60,845 bases of DNA from an uncultured Christensenella sp. (GTDB lineage Bacteria; Bacillota; Clostridia; Christensenellales; Borkfalkiaceae). The notes beneath the pieces are model-generated. The model made no database searches. It was not told where the DNA came from and saw only the letters and a program-made list of their open reading frames with translations. The position numbers and the translations under genes are program-made. This document shows positions 1 through 9,500 of the stretch, piece by piece. The number at the start of each line of letters is the position of its first letter. The stretch's first letter is position 1. Where the stretch lies: positions 1 to 60,845 of the forward strand of contig CAJTPB010000013.1 of assembly GCA_910578065.1 (NCBI GenBank), read 5' to 3'.

Positions 1-60
1 AGATATCTGCGGGGGGGCGTTGTTGTGAATTGGTTAACAGGTAAGTGTAAAATGAATGAT

Positions 61-103
61 CCAAAAAACAAGCCCGCAGGTTAAAACTTGCGGGCTTGTT
101 TTG
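61..103 (-). terminator. Rho-independent terminator of the AraC-type gene
   Basis: A 13-bp stem (69-81 with 86-98, one G-T pair) encloses a four-base loop. On the minus strand it is followed by a T run, the complement of the A run at 63-68. It lies about 50 bases beyond the stop codon of the minus-strand regulator gene, so it most likely ends that transcript. The plus-strand side also has a short T run, so it may work in both directions. Confidence 0.8.
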
Positions 104-154
104 CAATTAAAGTGTAAAGTAAAAATTATTGGCGCGCGGATAACAAAAAGTAAA

Positions 155-1117
155 TTATTCGTCAGATAGCTCTACGTCGTCCGGCCAAGGGAATACGCGG
201 ATATTTTTTCTGTTGCAGGTAATGCGGTATTCGTGCGGAGAGCATCCGACAGTAGAATGAAACGAATAAATCAACTGTTCGCGCGAAGAGAATCCGGAAA
301 GTTTTGCAATTTCGTTATTGGGTAAAGAGGTGGTTTCCAATAAATTTTTTGCGTTGTTTACGCGGATGCCCGTCAGCGTTGCGTGGATGCCTTCGCCCAG
401 TTCTGATTTGAACAGCCGTTGCAAGTAAGCGGGCGCAATGCCGACCGATTCCGCAATTTCGTTTACGGAAAGCGGATGAATAAAATTGCGCTGCATAAAC
501 AATATCGCTTTTCGTACATAAGTCAGTTTAATGGGCTCCAAAATAATATTGGAAGAACATTTCGATATATCGAGAAACAGTTTCAGCGTTAAAACGCGCA
601 CGGAAAGATCGATGGAAGGCGAGTTGCTGTCGTTTAAATCTTCAACCAGCTCTTTCATTGTGCTTCCTACATTTTGCGAATCGTGAAAGACGTAAAACCG
701 TTCGTTTTTATCGCGTAAATCGGAAAGCTGCGCGTTAAGCGCAAATAATTCGCGGGCGGAAGGGGATACCTCTTTGATTAATCCCTCCTCTTCCCGTTCG
801 AATGATTGCTTCGGAAATAATTCTACGTTATAAATTTGCGTATCGTTACTCTCGATCGCAATGCGGTGATAGTACCCCGCATTCAACAAAATAAAGTGTT
901 TTTCGGGCACGGGAACGCGGAATACGGCGTTTTTATCGTCCGAAAACATGTATTCGAAGACGAAAGCGCCCTTTTCGCAATACATAATTTCAAATTGCTG
1001 ATGTAAGTGCCATTGCATGGTAAAAGTAGTGGGAAAGGTATTGTTATACCATCCAACGGGCACAAAATGTTGACTTGTCAATTGTTTGAAAGTAAGATAC
1101 TCGGGCGTTTTTTCCAT
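155..1117 (-). CDS. AraC-family transcriptional regulator
   Basis: This 320-residue protein has the AraC layout: an N-terminal cupin-like ligand-binding half (about residues 15-150) and a C-terminal double helix-turn-helix (about 200-300). The second half shows the family pattern, with IAESVGIAPAYLQRLFK in the first HTH and an F-S-S-R-E-Q-L-I-Y-S-F segment in the second. It is transcribed divergently from a sugar ABC importer and glycosidases, so it is probably their sugar-responsive activator (inference from position). The start is the ATG at 1117. A sigma-A-like -10 ends only six bases upstream and there is no Shine-Dalgarno sequence, so the transcript looks leaderless. The effector sugar cannot be read from the sequence. 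Confidence 0.92.
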   Translation of the reverse strand: MEKTPEYLTFKQLTSQHFVPVGWYNNTFPTTFTMQWHLHQQFEIMYCEKGAFVFEYMFSDDKNAVFRVPVPEKHFILLNAGYYHRIAIESNDTQIYNVELFPKQSFEREEEGLIKEVSPSARELFALNAQLSDLRDKNERFYVFHDSQNVGSTMKELVEDLNDSNSPSIDLSVRVLTLKLFLDISKCSSNIILEPIKLTYVRKAILFMQRNFIHPLSVNEIAESVGIAPAYLQRLFKSELGEGIHATLTGIRVNNAKNLLETTSLPNNEIAKLSGFSSREQLIYSFHSTVGCSPHEYRITCNRKNIRVFPWPDDVELSDE

Positions 1118-1123
1118 GATTTT

Positions 1124-1152
1124 ATTATAACATGCCGTTTCGATTCGGTCAA
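1124..1152 (-). promoter_or_regulatory. Sigma-A-like promoter of the AraC-type gene (leaderless)
   Basis: On the minus strand TTGACC (1152-1147) and TATAAT (1129-1124) are separated by 17 bases, a near-consensus promoter. The -10 lies six bases before the ATG at 1117, so transcription should begin at or next to the start codon. Confidence 0.75.
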
Positions 1153-1289
1153 GCGGATAATTTAATGTTTGTTTTTCTTACAGTGCTGATAGAAAAAATG
1201 ATATTATGTTTTTTAACCGTCTTGTGCTTTTATGTACGGTATGATAGGATGAATATGTAAAAGGGTTCGTATTTTTTAGGAGGAAAATT

Positions 1290-3035
1290 ATGCGCAAATT
1301 GACTAAAATGTCGGCGATGCTCTTGCTTTCTGCATTTGCGTTCGGCGCGTGCGCCGGATGCGGAGACGATCCTGCGAAAGACGGCAAAACGGAAGTGATT
1401 TTGTGGGGGTATGCAGACGACGAGGCAGCGGAAACGTTAGACGAGATCACCAAATATTACAACGAAAACAATACGGATAACATTTACTTGATTTACCGCC
1501 CGCAGCCGAGCGGAACTTACGTTTCGCTTGCGGAACGCGCGCTTGCTTCCAAAAAAGGTCCCGACGTATTTTACATCGGCGACAGATATTTAAAGCGTTG
1601 GGCAAAGCGCGGGTATCTTGAGAATTTGCAGACGATGGCAGACGAAGCGCAGCTCGATTTTTCGGATATGTGGGATTCCGCCAAGTATCGCTGGCGGTAC
1701 GATCCGACGATGAACACCAATAACGTAGACGATCCGCTTTATGCGCTTCCCCAAGATATCAGCAGTACCGCGCTGTATTATAATGCGACGGCGATGCAAA
1801 CGCAAGGGATTAAAGTGATTTCGGTAGACGAAGAGGACTTATCTGCGTTTAACGCAGGCGGAGAGGACAGGAACGGCAATACCAAACAATCGCTTGGGAT
1901 CGATCATGCGTTTACCGTACCGGCAAAGGGATTTTACAGAGAGCAGACATATAAAAACGGCAGATTCACCGCTCCCACTTACGGAGCGGACGGAAAGGTG
2001 CTTGAAACGATGGTATTCAACAACCGCATTGCCATGAGCTGGGATGAAATCGAAGATCTTGCGATGATCCTTACCAAATCATACAATTCCCATTTGGGGG
2101 CGAAGGACACCACTTGGGGCTATTACACCGAGTGGTGGTTTAACTACGGTTGGGGCGTAGGCGGCGACTGCGCGGTAGACCGTACGGGCGAAGGGGATTG
2201 GGAATTCACCTTGGGCGATAAAACGCGCAAACGCATTGTATACAACGAGGACGGAACATGCGCAACGGACGCTTACGGAAAAACGATTTTCGCAGCCGAC
2301 GGCGAAGAGTATCCTTTGCAAGAAGGGCAAACGCTGGGCAATGCGCTTCCTTCGCAGTACGAAGCGTTTGAACGGTTTATTAAGTTAGGCAAACCCAAAG
2401 AATACGGCGGTTTGGGGATTGCGCCGCGGGTAAAGGCGGATATCGGGCTTTCTTCTTCGACTTCCTTCTTCTCTTCCGGAAAGGTTGCCATGCTTGTGGA
2501 AACGAGCGATAAAGCGGTAAGTTTCCGCAAGGGAATTACCGATTTCGAATGGGACGTTGCGCCGCTTCCCGTATATAAAACGTACGAAGCAGACGGAATC
2601 ACCGTGCAGACGAAGGGGATCGAGATCGGGCACAGCGGTTCTACGGGGTTAGGCGTGTGGACGAATTCCAAAGTAAAGAGCGAGGCGTTTAAGGTTGCCG
2701 TGTATCTTTCTACGGGGCACGCGCAAACGTTGCAGGCGCAAAACGGATATTTGATGCCAAACAGCAAAACGCTTGCAAAAACCGATTACGTGGATAAGAA
2801 TACGGAGAGGGGAACCGCGCCGAAGAACATTTCTATCTTTACCCGTTTTGCGGAAAATTCCCGCCCCGCAGATTGGTGGTATATGCCCGATAATCTTTGG
2901 ATCGATAACTGGGCTACGCCGCTGAACACGCAGTATCGCGAAAACGACAAATCGACGGAAGAATTTTTCTCGCTGTATACCGCTTCGACAAACGAAATTC
3001 TTGCAAACTATAAAAAACAGGGGATGATCGGATGA
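1290..3035 (+). CDS. Carbohydrate ABC transporter substrate-binding lipoprotein
   Basis: This 581-residue lipoprotein has a signal peptide with cysteines at about residues 20-24 (a GAC/AGC lipobox region), followed by the type 1 solute-binding fold. Early signs are EVILWGYADDEAAETLDEITKYY, here split as EVILWGYADD and the helix after it, then LASKKGPDVFYIGD. It should sit outside the membrane and hand an oligosaccharide to the two permeases encoded next. It is longer than the usual 420-450 residues, with insertions in the middle. A strong AGGAGG lies just before the ATG. The gene overlaps the next by four bases (ATGA), so they are translationally coupled. The ligand is unknown; the neighbouring GH43 enzymes suggest an arabinose- or xylose-containing oligosaccharide. 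Confidence 0.9.
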   Translation: MRKLTKMSAMLLLSAFAFGACAGCGDDPAKDGKTEVILWGYADDEAAETLDEITKYYNENNTDNIYLIYRPQPSGTYVSLAERALASKKGPDVFYIGDRYLKRWAKRGYLENLQTMADEAQLDFSDMWDSAKYRWRYDPTMNTNNVDDPLYALPQDISSTALYYNATAMQTQGIKVISVDEEDLSAFNAGGEDRNGNTKQSLGIDHAFTVPAKGFYREQTYKNGRFTAPTYGADGKVLETMVFNNRIAMSWDEIEDLAMILTKSYNSHLGAKDTTWGYYTEWWFNYGWGVGGDCAVDRTGEGDWEFTLGDKTRKRIVYNEDGTCATDAYGKTIFAADGEEYPLQEGQTLGNALPSQYEAFERFIKLGKPKEYGGLGIAPRVKADIGLSSSTSFFSSGKVAMLVETSDKAVSFRKGITDFEWDVAPLPVYKTYEADGITVQTKGIEIGHSGSTGLGVWTNSKVKSEAFKVAVYLSTGHAQTLQAQNGYLMPNSKTLAKTDYVDKNTERGTAPKNISIFTRFAENSRPADWWYMPDNLWIDNWATPLNTQYRENDKSTEEFFSLYTASTNEILANYKKQGMIG

Positions 3036-3964
3036 AAACTGCCGTAAATACAGGGCGTTCTCGGAAAATAAAAGAATATCTAAGCTGTTACTTGATGTGC
3101 GGATTGCCGATTATCGGTTTTTTGGTGTTCAGTTTGGTACCGCTTGTAATTTCGTTATATTTGAGTTTTACACAACTGTATACGCTTAATTTCACGTCGG
3201 CGACTTTTATCGGGTTGGAAAATTTCGCTACGCTGTTTACCGATCCGCTGTTCGGAAAGGCGATCGTAAATACGCTGTACGCGATGATCTCTATACCGCT
3301 TTCCATGGTTTTGGGGTTGTTGATCGCGCAGGTACTTACACGCAAGTCGTTAAAGGGGAAAAAGTTTTTCCGTACCCTCTTTTTTATTCCGTACGTTTGT
3401 TCTACGGTGGCGGTAACGCTGGTGTTCAAATGGATGTTCGATGCGGAATTCGGCATCATCAACGATATGTTCCAAACGAAGATCAGCTTCTTCCTCGACG
3501 AGCGTTGGTTTATGCCCGTTATGATTTTACTGACCACTTGGACGGGAACGGGATATTACATTATTTTGTTTCAGGCGGCGCTAACAAGCGTAAATCCCGC
3601 TCTGTTCGATGCGGCGGAAATCGACGGCGCGGGGCCAATTCGCAGATTTTTCGCCATCACCGTTCCCACCGTTTCGCCGACTACCTTTTATTTGTTGGTG
3701 ATGGGGGTGATCGGCGGATTGCAGTCGTTTACATGGTTCCAGATCATATGCGATCCCATTGCTTCGAGCGGGTACGGCTGGGGTCCGAACGACAGCGGTA
3801 TTACCATCGTATACTACGTATACAACAAAGCGTTCGCAACGAGTACGGGCGCGGTGCAGGGCGGCGTTGCCGCCGCGGCGGCTTGGGTGCTTGCATTCGG
3901 CATTTTGCTTCTTACGGTGCTCAACTTCAAACTGTCGAAATATTGGGTGCATTATGACGATTGA
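3032..3964 (+). CDS. Sugar ABC transporter permease (MalF/UgpA type)
   Basis: This 310-residue protein has six predicted membrane helices and belongs to the binding-protein-dependent transport permease family. The cytoplasmic EAA-type loop that docks on the ATPase is seen as AAEIDGAGPIRRFFAITVP (about residues 195-213). With the following permease it forms the heteromeric channel for the substrate of the preceding binding protein. It starts at an ATG overlapping the upstream stop by four bases. Its own 3' end overlaps the next gene by eleven bases, so the three transporter genes form one unit. No ATPase gene is present nearby. Confidence 0.94.
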   Translation: MKTAVNTGRSRKIKEYLSCYLMCGLPIIGFLVFSLVPLVISLYLSFTQLYTLNFTSATFIGLENFATLFTDPLFGKAIVNTLYAMISIPLSMVLGLLIAQVLTRKSLKGKKFFRTLFFIPYVCSTVAVTLVFKWMFDAEFGIINDMFQTKISFFLDERWFMPVMILLTTWTGTGYYIILFQAALTSVNPALFDAAEIDGAGPIRRFFAITVPTVSPTTFYLLVMGVIGGLQSFTWFQIICDPIASSGYGWGPNDSGITIVYYVYNKAFATSTGAVQGGVAAAAAWVLAFGILLLTVLNFKLSKYWVHYDD

Positions 3965-4838
3965 CCGCAAAAGCGTTAAAAAGATCCGTTGGGAGAAAAT
4001 AGGACCGCAGGCGGCGATGTACGCGGTGCTTGCTTTTTTTGCTGCGGTGGTGCTGTTTCCCTTCTACTTTATGTTGGAAAGTTCGTTTAAAACGTTTGCC
4101 GAAGCGTTGGGCGAATTTACTTGGTGGCCGCAGGAGTTTACCTTCGAAAGCTACGCGTACATTTTGGGGGATAATCCGTACCGCATCAATTTATGGCAGA
4201 ATTTCGGGGTTACGCTGCTCGTTACGCTGCCCACTATGACGGTCGGGATTTTCGTTTCTTCGTTGGCGGCGTTTACGTTCGCAAAGAGGAAGTTTCCCTT
4301 CCGCGATTTGCTGTTCGGCGTTCTGCTGTTTACCATGATGATCCCCGGGACCATTTTGATGATGCCGCAGTATCTGATTTTTGCGGATATGAATCTTGTG
4401 GGAACGGTGCTTCCGTTAATGCTGCCCGGCATGTTCGGTTCGGCAACGTGCGTGTTCTTTATGCGTCAATTTATCCGCGGCATTCCGGATAGCTTGATCG
4501 ACGCTTCGAAGCTGGACGGAATGGATTATTTCCGCATCTTCCTGTATATTATTTTGCCCCTGTCTTGGCCGGCGCTCATCAGCCAGATCGTGCTGTGGTT
4601 TATCGCGGGGTATAACGATTATATGGGACCGCTCATTTATTTACAGACCAATTCTGTCAACGAACAAACGTTGCAGGTGGCGTTGGCTTATTTCTCATCG
4701 TCGCAGAGCCGCGGTTCGGAAAATATTCCCGCGATCATGGCGGGTTCGGTGCTCTCGGTGATACCTCTTCTCATCCTGTATATCGCCTTCCAAAAGTTCT
4801 TTATTTCGGGAATCGCGGTATCCGGGTTGAAAGATTAA
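3954..4838 (+). CDS. Sugar ABC transporter permease (MalG type)
   Basis: The 294-residue second permease has six membrane helices and an EAA loop (ASKLDGMDYFRIFLYIILP, about residues 185-203). The open frame extends back to 3759, but that part reads through the upstream permease in another frame and has no membrane-protein character. The ATG at 3954, giving M-T-I-D-R-K, fits the family length and couples the gene to its neighbour. It partners the upstream permease to import an oligosaccharide. The family normally pairs with an MsmX/MalK-like ATPase, which is not encoded in this window. Confidence 0.94.
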   Translation: MTIDRKSVKKIRWEKIGPQAAMYAVLAFFAAVVLFPFYFMLESSFKTFAEALGEFTWWPQEFTFESYAYILGDNPYRINLWQNFGVTLLVTLPTMTVGIFVSSLAAFTFAKRKFPFRDLLFGVLLFTMMIPGTILMMPQYLIFADMNLVGTVLPLMLPGMFGSATCVFFMRQFIRGIPDSLIDASKLDGMDYFRIFLYIILPLSWPALISQIVLWFIAGYNDYMGPLIYLQTNSVNEQTLQVALAYFSSSQSRGSENIPAIMAGSVLSVIPLLILYIAFQKFFISGIAVSGLKD

Positions 4839-4871
4839 AAAGGTTGCACAAAACGTGTAAGGAGGAAAATT

Positions 4872-6554
4872 ATGAAAAAAAGGAAGTTTGTCTGTTTGCT
4901 CGGCGCGGGGCTGTTGGCGCTTGCCATACCCCTTTCCGCATGCGGCGGCGGAACGGAATTGCCTTATTCCACGGGGATCAACGCGGAAACGGGGCTTTAC
5001 GACAACGAACTGTTCTACCGCAACGATTTGCAATTTACAGACGCGCCCGATCCGGGGGCGATCTACGAAGACGGGTATTTTTACACCGTGGTGACGGGCG
5101 CTCCGTTCAAGTGTTGGCGTACGCAAAATTTTGCGCAATGGGAATATATGGGGTTTGCCTTTACCCCTTCGGACGACGCATGGTCTTACGGAAATTATTG
5201 GGCGCCCGAAATTATTAAGAGCAAGACGGACGGCAAGTATTATTTATACTATTCCGCTTCCGCAAAAGAATTGCCGCAGGGCGCGCCCAACGCCACCATG
5301 TTCGAGCGCATGCGGCTGGGCGTCGCCGTTTCCGATAACGTATACGGACCGTATACCGAATGTCGCGACGAACAGGGGAATACGATCAGCTTCGACTTTT
5401 CGCAAAGCCAAGCGGTGCAAGAATATTGGGGGAACAAACCTGCCAAAATTTTTGCCACGATCGACGCGCATCCCTTTTACGACGGGGAAGACCTGTATCT
5501 GTACTTTGTTCAGCAAGAGGACAGAAATACCTCGGGAAATTCCATTTGGGGAATGAAGATGAATTCGTTCACGCAGCCCGATTATTCCACGTTGAAAAAG
5601 CTGACCGAACCGCGTTATGCAAGCATCGGCGGGGCGATCGTCGATACGGAAGACGGCAACACCGTAAACGAAGCGCCCTGGGTGGTAAAGCACACTTCCG
5701 TTAATGCGCAGGGGCAGGATGTAACAAAGTACTATCTTACCTTTTCCATATACGGGTATACCGACCGCCGTTATGCCGTCGGCACGGCGGTTGCCGATTC
5801 CCCGTTGGGCGATTACGTTAAATTAAACAGCGCGCAGGGGCAGCCCATGCACGGCATTTCGCCCGATTTCGATCATATGTCGGGCACAGGGCACCACAGT
5901 TTTGTAACGGCGGGGGAAGAAACGTTTATTTTGTACCATGCGCATACCGACCGCGAGCACGGAAGTTCGACGCGCGCGATCGCGGCGGATCGGGTGATTT
6001 GGACGTACGACCAATCGCTCGGATACGATATTTTGCACAGCAACGGACCGACGTACAGCTTGCAGCCCGTTCCCGCGCAAACGAGCGGATACCGCAATCT
6101 CGCGCCCGAGGCGGCGGTTACGGTAACAAACATACAAGCGGGAAACGAATCGCTTTTAACGGACGGAATCGTTCCCATTCAAAGTTACGACGACGATAAA
6201 GAACTCGTCGTCGGTAAGGGCGGAACGAAGATCACGGTAGAATTCGATTCGGAAAAAACGGTGCGTGCCGTTATGCTGTATAACAGCCGCGAAATATGGT
6301 TGGCTTTTTCCAAAATCGATCGTATCGAATTGGAAGGGAAATCGGGCGTATATTATATCTCCGACCTTGCATTCCCTTCCGAATACTATTGGAGCGACTT
6401 ATCGCAAATGCGCCCGGGCGGCGCGGCGATTGCGGAATTTAACGAAATTTCGGTAAAGAAGATAACTTTCACTCTGTCCGAAAAACTTTCGGACGTACAG
6501 AACGAAGACTTTGCGGGCATCGCGCTTTCCGAACTCGTCGTTCTCGGAAAATAA
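4872..6554 (+). CDS. Secreted GH43-type glycosidase lipoprotein
   Basis: This 560-residue lipoprotein (lipobox LSAC) has an N-terminal five-bladed beta-propeller of glycoside hydrolase family 43, about residues 45-390. The three acidic positions are visible: D60 in DAPDPG (general base), D198 in TIDAHPFYDG and E267 in NEAPWVV (general acid). A C-terminal beta-sandwich of about 150 residues probably binds carbohydrate. GH43 members are mostly alpha-L-arabinofuranosidases, arabinanases or beta-xylosidases. The enzyme should sit on the cell surface and trim side chains before uptake. An AGGAGG precedes the ATG and the gene follows the permease by 33 bases, so it is probably in the same operon. 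Confidence 0.88.
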   Translation: MKKRKFVCLLGAGLLALAIPLSACGGGTELPYSTGINAETGLYDNELFYRNDLQFTDAPDPGAIYEDGYFYTVVTGAPFKCWRTQNFAQWEYMGFAFTPSDDAWSYGNYWAPEIIKSKTDGKYYLYYSASAKELPQGAPNATMFERMRLGVAVSDNVYGPYTECRDEQGNTISFDFSQSQAVQEYWGNKPAKIFATIDAHPFYDGEDLYLYFVQQEDRNTSGNSIWGMKMNSFTQPDYSTLKKLTEPRYASIGGAIVDTEDGNTVNEAPWVVKHTSVNAQGQDVTKYYLTFSIYGYTDRRYAVGTAVADSPLGDYVKLNSAQGQPMHGISPDFDHMSGTGHHSFVTAGEETFILYHAHTDREHGSSTRAIAADRVIWTYDQSLGYDILHSNGPTYSLQPVPAQTSGYRNLAPEAAVTVTNIQAGNESLLTDGIVPIQSYDDDKELVVGKGGTKITVEFDSEKTVRAVMLYNSREIWLAFSKIDRIELEGKSGVYYISDLAFPSEYYWSDLSQMRPGGAAIAEFNEISVKKITFTLSEKLSDVQNEDFAGIALSELVVLGK

Positions 6555-6570
6555 CCGAAGGGGGAAAATT

Positions 6571-9500
6571 ATGAAAAAGAAATCATGGCTGTTGCTTGCG
6601 CTTGCTTCTGCCGCCGCGCTCACCTTTACGGCGGGCTGCGGGGAAGCGTTAAAGCCGAGCGGCGTAGACGAAGGGAACTTCGGCGGAAGCGGCAACGACG
6701 AAACAAACGTGCTCGTTACCGATAAATTTGTTTCCGTTGACGGCAAGTTAGACGAAGAATGCTGGCAGGGGCAAAAGACGTTCGATTACACTTACGAAAA
6801 CGTGCGCGTCCGCGTGACGACCGTGTTCGGCGATCTCGGGTTTTACGTGGGGTATACGGTAAGCGACACGCACGTATACGCTTGCGAAACCCGCCCCGTG
6901 TGGATGGGCTCTTCCGTCGAAATTTACGTAGACAGAGGGGATGCGACGAAAAAGACGGAGCAAACCTTTCAATACCGTTTGGGCGCGCTCGATCAATGGG
7001 AATGCCTGTACGGTTACGAAACGATCGAAGATAAGTGGAGCGCCAAATGGCTGCCCGTTTACGGCAGAACGCAGGTGCAGGGTACGGTTAATTCGGGGCA
7101 GACGGAGGGCATGACGGCAGAAATTTTCGTCCGTTGGGACGCGCTCGGCTACGATTACGCGGCGGCGGATTTTACCGTGCCGCAAAGCGTTAAGATCATG
7201 CCCGTATACAACCAGTCATCGGGCGCGGAATTAAGTTCCCAGCGCGACTTTTGGGTGAATAACGGGGGCGATCACGCCAACCCGATGCACTATTGGCTGT
7301 TCGGCAAAAACGGATATACCGACGAAGACGGGCAGGGGGCAACGATCGGCGACAGTTCGTACGGTAGGGCAAAAACGCCCGGTTGGGATATTTCGAAAGA
7401 AGGGGAAGGCATCGTAAAAAGCGATCTCGCGGGCGATCAGTCCATTTTTTTTAAAGATATTTATGCGCCCGAATATGCGGTAACTACGCTGATCGACTTC
7501 GAAAGCGCGCTAAAATATTGGGCGTCCGATACCTTTTGGACGAACGATCCTTACCCCAAAGCGGGGCTGATCCTCGCTTCGGACGACACGTTAGAAGCGT
7601 TTCTGCTCGACTACGACGCGCGCCACCGCGTGGGCGACGCGGAGGGAATGTTCTTCCGAAAGGGCAATCCCGATCCGCGCGAAGTTTGGCAGCTTTACGG
7701 TACGCGCAGTTTAAAGGATATTTGCGACGCAAGTAAGCCGGTGCGTCTTACGGGCGTGAAGTACGGCAGATATCTGTTGATGTTCGTCGGCGACGAAAAC
7801 GCGCCTAAGTACGGCGGTACGTTTGTGGGCATGCAAGAAGTTTCTGCGCTGGCGGGCAACGCCGCGCCCGGATTTTATGCGCTCGGTTGCGCGGTAAGCT
7901 ATACCGATTACGCGGTTACGACCGATCGAGCGGTTATCGATCATATGGTCGAAGGCGTTCTTTCCGTGCTTACGCTCGAACAAAAGGCGGGCGGCGCGCT
8001 CGAATGCGAACGCTACGGTTATACGTACGGCTCTGCCGCAAAGGTAACGGTAAAAACGTACGAAGGCTACGCGCTTACTTCCTTAAAGGTAAACGGGGAA
8101 GAGAAAATTTCGCAGCTGTCCAAAGAGGGCGTTTTATCCGTTGCGATGAACGAAGATCGGGTGAACGTCGTTCCCGTTTTCACCCGCGCGGAAAGCACCT
8201 CCCGCATTACGGGCACCCTCGTTTACGCGGTGAAAAACGCATATGCGACGGACGTCGTTCTCTCTGTCGCGGGCGAATGCACAGGGGGGGGGTACGTCTA
8301 TTTGGAAACGACGCCTTCCGCTCCCGTGAACGACGAAGGGGAATATGCCTTTACCCTTCCCAACGGCGTTTATAGCGTAACGGTAACGGTAGACGGCATC
8401 GATAAAGTGCAAAAAGAAATTACGGTAAACGGTGCGGATCTTTCTTTGGGCAAAACGGAAGTTCCGCTCAACTGGGTGTTCGAAGGGGGCGTAACGGTAA
8501 ATAAAAACGGCGCCGTCACCGTAAAGGGATTCAATCAGTTCCGCGCGGTAAAAGGCGTTTCCGCAACGGATTTTGCAATGAACGCGTATTTGTATCGCGC
8601 AGACGGCAAATTCGATCAAGAAGGCTCGTGGGAAACGGGCGGCTTCGGGATCAAAGTCGCAAACACCGTTTACCGCATTTACACCATGCGCGAAAATGCG
8701 AATACGGTGGTGGTATATCTCGGCATAGACGGCGGCGCAACGCAGGAATACCGCGTTACAGGCTCTTATGCGGGCACGGGCGCGCCGCAAACCGTTCAAC
8801 TCGTGTATTTGAACGGGGAAATTCACCTTTTGCTCGACGGTACCATGCACGTTGCGCTCAACCGCGAAAATACGAGCGATTCGCGCTTGCATCCTTTGTT
8901 TGACGCGGCGGCGGAAAAGTCGTTCGGCTTCGTCACCGTAGGAAAAGACATGGTGTTCGAAAATTACGATTTTAAGACGGGCAAAGAAAACGCGCAAAAA
9001 GCGCTTGCGGCAATGCAATATACAATCCGGCTTCCGCAGGGCATTTCGGGGCTTAGCGTAACCGCAACTGCCGGCACGGCGTTTTACGGCGATACGGTCA
9101 CCGTTACCGTGCATTTGGAAGAAGGTTACCGCCTTACGCAGTTTTCTGTGAATGGCCAGGATATGCGCGGCATGCTGGAAAACGGAAAGCTCTACCTTCG
9201 CATCACCGAAAATATTGTAATCACTGCCCAAACGAAAAAAGTTCCCGTGTATGCGGTAAGCGGAACTTACGGGTATGCGAGCGGATTGTTTACGCAGGGT
9301 GATACGGTTACCGTTTCTTCCGAAGAGTTTACGGGTACGGCGCAAAACGGCGCGTGGTCGCTGTCGTTGCCCGACGGCACGCATACCGTTACGCTTGCAA
9401 GCGATCGGTTTGTATCGGTAACCTGTCAAGTAACCGTAAACGGCGGGGCGCAAACGGTTGCGCAGGCGCTCACCTTTACGCAGATCGCGTTCGAAGGAAC

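Noticed and set aside
11..17. G7 tract at the window edge as a third phase-variable site
   Set aside because: It lies outside any gene seen here and the neighbouring gene is cut off, so no effect can be inferred.
1178..1260. Promoter for the first ABC operon
   Set aside because: Several AT-rich hexamers (for example TATTAT at 1202) exist but none has a convincing -35 at proper spacing. An AraC-type activator could explain a poor -35, but I could not place it.
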